From positions 22,511,789-22,575,788 of the forward strand of contig NC_037091.1 in NCBI RefSeq assembly GCF_002994745.2: a stretch of 64,000 nucleotides of DNA, written 5' to 3'. This document shows, one piece after another, positions 58,646 through 64,000 of the stretch. The position numbers were made by a program, and so were the translations under genes. The number at the start of each line of letters is the position of its first letter. Positions within the stretch are counted from its first letter, which is position 1. The DNA is from Rosa chinensis. Taxonomy: Eukaryota > Streptophyta > Magnoliopsida > Rosales > Rosaceae. Under the pieces are notes generated by a model that made no database searches, had not been told where the DNA came from, and saw only the letters and a list, made by a program, of their open reading frames with translations.

Positions 58646-59300
58646 TGTGGCTTAAGGACTTGAACTTTTCTCTAGAGTGATGTAAATACTGCACTGAATA
58701 GGGAAGGCTGGTGACTGTATGAAGGTTTGTGCATTACTGCCCAGTATTCATAGCAAGTTTCAGATGGGAACCCGAGCTCTATTAGTCTTCAGTTAGTGTT
58801 CCTCTTAATTGAACACATTTACCTACTTCGATCCTCTAAAGTTTATACATGCATGCGCGCGCATGCGTCAACATGCACTGTGCATTGAAAAGGTGAGACT
58901 TCTCGTCATAATTTACCGAACATGACGTGAAGTAAAGTAAATTTTTAATTGTATCAAGAAAAAGCAAAGTTTTAATTGTGTATAAAACATCAGAAAACTT
59001 TTAATTTTGATATTAGCCTCTTCAGGTGAAAGCCATTACAGTAATTTCATTCCACTTCAATTCTTGCATCATTCAAGCAAGCTAGAAATAGCAAACTAAT
59101 AACGCCATACCGGTGTTTGTTTATGGCTTCAAGAAAACTAGGCAAGGCTATAAGTTTCCAAACTAAAATTCAAGGAAGGTATGCGCATATAAGAGAGAAA
59201 GGAAAAGCTAAAACACTGCAACAACTTATATTACATCAACATCAACCTCAACGTTAAAAAGGAGAAATTCTACAATGTGTTAACGTATGACATGCAAACA
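58646..59300. other. Intergenic
   Basis: Upstream region of the 49-codon ORF. It contains the 16-bp perfect palindrome GCATGCGCGCGCATGC at 58851-58866, an alternating purine-pyrimidine tract. Nothing else recognised. Confidence 0.45.
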
Positions 59301-59315
59301 ATTGTCTTAAAGTAG

Positions 59316-59460
59316 TGAAATGAGTCCTCAAAATAGTAATATTAGCCCTCAAAGTGGTAATATGAGTCCTTAAAGTGGTAAATTTTTTTAGTTACCACAT
59401 AAGTCCTCAAGCGATAAAATGAGTCCTCAAAACGGTAAAATGAGTTCTCAAAGTGATAAA
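59316..59460. repeat. Degenerate ~21-bp tandem repeat
   Basis: About seven variants of AATGAGTCCTCAAAGTGGTA, interrupted by a T-run near 59385. No coding role seen. Confidence 0.7.
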
Positions 59461-59618
59461 AAAAGTTGATGTATGAGAAATATTAACATACCATAGCCTT
59501 ACTCGTTAAAAAGACCCTCTATCATATTTCAAGATCGACTTTATCTACACATCTTAATTTAGGATTGTGTTTGATCTTCTTCTTCTTCTTCTTGTTTTTT
59601 TTTTTTTTGGTTAATGTT

Positions 59619-61120
59619 TGTAATACCCCAGAAATTCATTATTAATTTCTTGGAATTTTTAGAAATTAATAAGTGGTTAATTAGTGCGATCGTTAGTTTT
59701 GTGGTGAACCGAAAGTGTTTCGGACGAATAATTACTCGAAAACGTTTTATTTCGAGGGGTCAATGGGATGACTTTTTATTTATTGAGTTTTTCGGAAAAC
59801 AGTGCGTTGACACGAGTTCGTGGATATGTACGTGGAACACGGAAATCGGAGATTGTATGAAGCAGTTATGGTCAACGGAAGTTATTTGCATTTTTGGAAA
59901 TTATGATATATATAGAAAAAAATATCAAAAAATAAATTCAGTTTGCCATTTTGGAAACTTTCTGGAAAATTCTGGAAGTCTCTCTCTCTCTCTCTCTCTC
60001 TCGGCCAACCCCGACCCGTTGGCGAAGAGGCCGACCCAACCCGGAATTATCTTCCGACTCTGGCATCCTCCGGCGAGACTGTCGCCAACTGGCTCAGATT
60101 TTCTTCCTCTTCTTCCCTTAGTCACTGTTTTGCTCCGAGGTGCACCGGAAGTGGCTGATCGAACTGCAAAAATCAAGTCAGCAGCGAACTCGAACTCACC
60201 TTCGTTTTCCGGCTACTTCACGACTTGAAACCTGTCATGTTTTGAAGCTCTCCTCCTCCTGATCACAGCCATAGAAGCCTTGAAGCTCGATTCGAAGTGT
60301 GGTGGCTGGAATGACGATTTGAAGTTCAACAGTGAAGATTTTTCGGGCTTGTTCTAGCTCGATCTAGGCCGAATCTGCCTTGGTGCTAGTTATGAAAGTT
60401 GTTCATCGTGCTGAAATCTACAGGATGGGTGGAGTTGATTTTTCTGGTTCTGACTTTGATCCGGCGGTGCGTGAGGATCATGAGAAGTTCTTTCCTTCGT
60501 TACCCTCCATTCGTCAATACAAACATGTGGGTGTTTGAGAGGATTGTGTGAGCGGAGTTTAATGATCGAGTTGAGCTTTATCTCGTGTGGTGTGTGAAGT
60601 CACAGCTGGATTTAGAGGTGAGTAAATATCACGAGGTTCATTTATGAGTGCAGTTACTTTATTATTTGAAATTATTTGTTAAATTGTGAAATTGTTTTCA
60701 AAAATAAATATTTGTTTAAATTATATGAACTTAATCGTCCACGGTTCATAGGTAAGTAAAATGAAGTTTTATTATAAAAATGATTTTTCACGGGTTTTGT
60801 AGTTGTGAACTATGGCTGGTATTAATGGCATCCCTAAATGGATGACTACATATATATATATATATATATATATTTACGTGAAATATCCATATCTTGGTGG
60901 AATTGTGTGTGTAGTTCCCTATCGTTATGCAATGTGATGTTGAGGAAATAAATGATTTTGGAAAGAAAATACGGTTTTGTCAGCTTTAAGTTTTGAAAGA
61001 AGTTAGTATCATTTTGGTGATGGTTTCGAGTTGAGGAAACAATATTTGAGAAATGATTTCGTTATTATTTTGAGGTTATTAGAGTTGAGGAAACAATATT
61101 ATGTGACATCCTAGGTGGTG
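59619..61120 (+). mobile_element. Truncated LTR related to family A
   Basis: It starts TGTAATACCCCAGAAATTC, close to the A-family start. It shares TTTCGGACGAAT, AGAGGTGAGTAAATATCACG (60618) and the block around GGTATTAATGGCAT (60818) with solo LTR A2. A (TC)n tract lies at 59980-60002 and (TA)n at 60848-60871. No matching GTGACA end or TSD was found; the right border is uncertain. Confidence 0.6.
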
Positions 61121-62219
61121 ATTTGCGTGATGATTTTGTGTAAATGTGAGCCCCGGTAAACCCCTGTAAATTTATGGTTATTTGAATTGAAGTCCCGAAT
61201 AAATTTTAGTAGACGATTGTTACTGTGAACGTACAAACGTTGCTCGACATCGTTTGGGCTCGAAAGTTTTTATTTTAGAATTGGGCCTATGGAGAAGACT
61301 TTGGAACAGCCCAATCCACTTTGGGTCACAAATGTGCTAACAGAGTCAAGTTGAGGGCAAGACTTGGATTTCACATGTTAGACTACAAAATGAAGAGCTT
61401 GGTCTGAATGACCAGAAGCTTCTCCCTTTCATCACTCTTCTTCTCAAGAACTCTCTCTGTCTCTCGCGCTTTCTCTCATCTTCTGCATCTCTTATGATAT
61501 CACTCCATGATCAACATCAAGACCACAAGGCTGCTAATTAGTTCGGGATTTAAGTAGTCAAGTACTAAGCATGAATGAACTTGAGGAAAAATGTTGTTTG
61601 TGGAAATGAGAATTTAATATCGGATTTGTCGAACGTACCTCCAGTTACCCGAGTGTAAGCAGTGGTGGTGTTTGCCTAGCATCGTGGAGTAAAAGATCAA
61701 ACTCCAGGAATACCAAGTAGGGGATTCAGGACTCTCCTTGATTAGTGGCTTTCATACATAGCGTATATATATAATAGTGATTGCATGGCTATGGTTATTT
61801 CTTTGTGAATTTAAAGATTTTTATATCTTAATGGCCATATTTGTTTTCAATTGTTTTGATATCGTGTGATGACCTAAGAGTGAGCGGAGCATAGCGACTA
61901 CCTTGGGTTTCGATCCCCTAAACCTTCGGAGGGGTTGTATGGACGGTATGGTGTCTCCCACTACCTTAACCCATATCTCAATTCCTAATCAGGGAGAAGG
62001 CCTGTCCCAACACCGCATATCTCCAACCTTCCACTTCCCCATGGTGACTCTACTACCTATCCCATGGTCCCCCCTTAGTGTCATGGATCGACCCAACACC
62101 GAACCCACCCATCAACCACCAACCAATCCCTAAAGCAGCCATCCTCGACAAAAGAGAAAAACGAGACAAGAAGCCTCCTGACCTCAACCTCTAAGCACTA
62201 GACTCACCTACAATCAATC
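61121..62219. other. Unassigned region
   Basis: No gene recognised. Pyrimidine-rich sequence near 61410-61490 followed by weakly coding-like sequence might be a leader of another element. A 76-codon Pro/Thr-rich ORF at 61903-62133 has no homology. The part near 62100-62219 may be the 5' remainder of the LINE fragment. Confidence 0.35.
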
Positions 62220-62818
62220 ATGTTGTTTTTCATATTAAACAATTTTAGGAATGCTAATAACATTGCCACAAAAAAATTTAGAAATCGTCACAAACAATTG
62301 ATTGGTCGGAACTCACCTAATGATAATCGTTATAAATTAAATTTTGATGGCTTAGTATTTGCTGTTGGAAAAGATTCTGCAGGGTTTGTGATTTGCGATA
62401 GCAATGGATTAGTTATTATTGCAGGTGCTCTTCCCATTGGTTATTCCTCTGTTCTCAATGCTGAAGCAATAGGGTTAATGCCAGGTCTGTTGCAGGCTAA
62501 ACGACTTGGTATTCATCAACTTCAAGTCGAAGGAGATTCTTTTCTCTTAATCAAGATGGTCAGAGGTATTTTCAAGGTTCCCTAAAGAGTTTCTTCGATT
62601 CTTAATGATATTTAGCATCTTAAGACTAGTTTTTAAACATTTCTTTCCGATATATCTTTGGGGTGGCCAATATGGTAGCAGATCAATGTGCAGCTTTAGG
62701 TCAAAATGTTGCCCATAGTAGTGCTTGGTTTCATAAGTTCCTTACTAGAGTTATTCCATATGTAAATTTTAATAATGCTTTGTCTTTGTAATATTTATTT
62801 TCATGTTAAAAAAAAATA
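62220..62818 (+). pseudogene. LINE-type RNase H remnant with A-rich tail
   Basis: The frame from 62220 encodes the plant reverse-transcriptase-like RNase H domain: YKLNFDGLVFAVGKDSAGFV, SSVLNAEAIGLMPGLLQAKR, VEGDSFLLIKMVRG. It stops at 62585, but further frames continue with ANMVADQCAALGQNVAHS (~62668-62720) and a stop near 62790. The conserved Asp, Glu and Asp positions are visible. An A-run (62808-62816) follows the coding end, as at the 3' end of an L1-type LINE. A 5'-truncated, frame-broken retrotransposon 3' end; a host RNase H-like gene is less likely. Confidence 0.7.
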
Positions 62819-63150
62819 CACCTCTTTTAAATTTCTAAAATAACGAAACATCAGGTGCTCACATCTAATGCCCTATGAGCTCATGAACAGTGATCCCCTT
62901 ATGAAAAGTGTTTTCCCCATTTTGCTACTGCCTCCTGTTTGGTCTCTAACCATTTTGCCCTCCCTCCTATTTTTTCTCTATTCCACCGCTTCAATTTTTC
63001 GAGTTTTGGTTGTTTGCTCGATACTAAGAGAGAGAGAGGGACATGAAGTTCTCAAGAAAACCATTAATCTGGGGGATTTATTTGGGGTTTTTTGGCTCCG
63101 CCGACATGTAAAAAGAAGAAGAGGGATCTTGGTTTTCTTTAGGATTTGGA
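62819..63150. other. Intergenic, nothing recognised
   Basis: A 143-codon ORF at 62868-63299 runs through the microsatellite and MITE fragment and has no homology; not called. Confidence 0.4.
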
Positions 63151-63156
63151 TTGGTT

Positions 63157-63196
63157 ATGTGTGTGTGTGTGTGTTTGTTTGTTTGTTTGTTTTTTT
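63157..63196. repeat. (GT)n and (GTTT)n microsatellite
   Basis: About nine GT units are followed by about five GTTT units and a T-run, directly left of the MITE fragment. Confidence 0.85.
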
Positions 63197-63375
63197 GGTT
63201 AAATACTGTCTACTCTCTGAACTTTTACCTAAAAAACACTTTAGTCCATGTCTTTCTAATTTCACACGTTTACTCCTTGTACTCTCAATTTTGGACTAAT
63301 AGGTCCATTCCGTTACTCTCTGTAAAAAAAATTCGTTAAATCATTGACATGGTAGACTTTTTTGGGTAAAATATC
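63197..63375. mobile_element. MITE fragment related to the element at 4082-4496
   Basis: It begins GGTTAAATACTGTC and shares, in order, the blocks TCTAATTTCA, TCTCAATTTTGG and CTAATAGGTC with the left arm of the 4082 MITE. An opposite inverted end was not found within the window. Confidence 0.5.
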
Positions 63376-64000
63376 CATTCTACCCTCATTTCCTTTTTAT
63401 TTAATTTAATTTATTATTATTATTATTATTATTGTTTTTTTTGGTCTCTTCATCTATTCGATTCCTCCTTCCTCAGATCTCTATCTATCTTTTCCCTGGT
63501 TCTCAGAAAAGGCAACAGCAGCTTCCCTTCTCCTTCTTCCAAGTTCCAACCTAACACAACTAAGAAATTCCAATTCCTAAACCTCAATTTTCCCTCAAAA
63601 TTAACCCAATGCAACGAAAGCCCAATTCATTTCAGGGATGAGGCTATGAATTGGAATCAGTCAATTTGGTGGGGTTGAGTCGATTTGGTGGTGTCAGATG
63701 ACTCAAAGCCTCAAACAATCAAACTCATCTCTCGATTCAAAACCCAGTAGCTCACCTTAAATTCCCAAACTTTATCAGTCCCCGACCTTGGCATACCTCT
63801 GTAGGAAGAGCAATGATTCTGTCGCCGCTTCGCCTTCGTCCTCCGAACTCTCTCACAGTGACATAGTCACACTCTCGGTCTCTAGCTTGATAGCTTGCAT
63901 CACCGTATTCTCGTCCAACGACAATCATTTTTGCACAAATCGGTAAATCTAGCTCTAACATGGTCCAAATCTCTAATTCCCGAATTCGAATTGTTGAATG
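63376..64000. other. Unassigned region at the window edge
   Basis: A (TTA)n run at ~63412-63434, then AC-rich sequence. A 69-codon minus ORF (63752-63961) has no homology. Nothing supportable. Confidence 0.4.

Noticed and set aside
62868..63299. 143-codon ORF
   Set aside because: It passes through a GT microsatellite and a MITE fragment and shows no domain.

Overview
The window is eukaryotic plant DNA, almost certainly a flowering plant and probably a eudicot. Evidence: Ty1/copia, Athila-type and other Ty3/gypsy LTR retrotransposons, hAT and CACTA DNA transposons that carry plant gene pieces with introns (KDO-8-phosphate synthase, reticulon, LRR receptor kinase, pyruvate kinase, cyclin), and GT-AG splice borders. 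Rosaceae is possible, but this is a guess. Nearly all of the 64 kb is transposable elements. I see no intact conserved host gene; the only candidates are a 49-codon ORF (58496-58645, minus) and a ~106-codon ORF split by a hAT element (41329-45115, minus).

Layout. (1) 1-3822: minus-strand gag-only gypsy element arranged LTR-gag-LTR-gag with a 2,395-bp period and apparently identical copies. (2) 3823-8547: a long-TIR MITE, a chimeric pyruvate kinase/cyclin gene fragment beside CACTA-like subterminal repeats, and a hAT end. (3) 8548-40191: a nest that can be unpicked from target-site duplications (TSDs). A minus-strand solo LTR (A1, TSD AGGGA) contains a plus-strand solo LTR of the same family (A2, 10029-38920, TSD GCAGC). 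A2 contains an Athila-like gag-protease element (10727-24741, TSD CTTTG; its 3' LTR holds a 3.26-kb hAT element with four 504-bp tandem repeats, TSD TCTGCATG), a 2.7-kb solo LTR (B, 24783-27516, TSD TGTGA), and a non-coding LARD-type element with identical 2,598-bp LTRs (C, 29608-38599, TSD GCTGA). (4) 41391-44849: a hAT element with a broken transposase gene (TSD CTTGGTGT) inside the ~106-codon ORF. (5) 45714-58154: a decayed Ty1/copia element (TSD TGATT) whose 3' LTR was split by a 5.5-kb gene-capturing CACTA element (52484-57970, TSD TTG). (6) 58155-64000: the 49-codon ORF, a truncated A-like LTR, a LINE-type RNase H remnant and a MITE fragment.

The least explained signal is structural. 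LTR families B and C share a ~1-kb segment bounded by the inverted repeat GTGAGTGGAC/GTCCACTCAC and filled with serial stem-loops. In B the loop stays 13 nt around GCAGTCC while stem sequences change in a paired way. In C at least eight stems of different sequence all close on GGG or GAG. The A2 tandem repeats carry the same type of GGG/GAG hairpin. Two non-autonomous elements with unrelated LTR bodies also share a short leader block after the primer-binding site, a candidate packaging signal.

Almost everything here is non-autonomous: A1, A2 and B are solo LTRs, C has no coding capacity, the Athila-like element lacks reverse transcriptase and integrase, the first element has only gag, the 3.26-kb hAT and the CACTA lack transposase, and the copia and hAT coding regions are broken. 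Movement would have depended on partners elsewhere in the genome.
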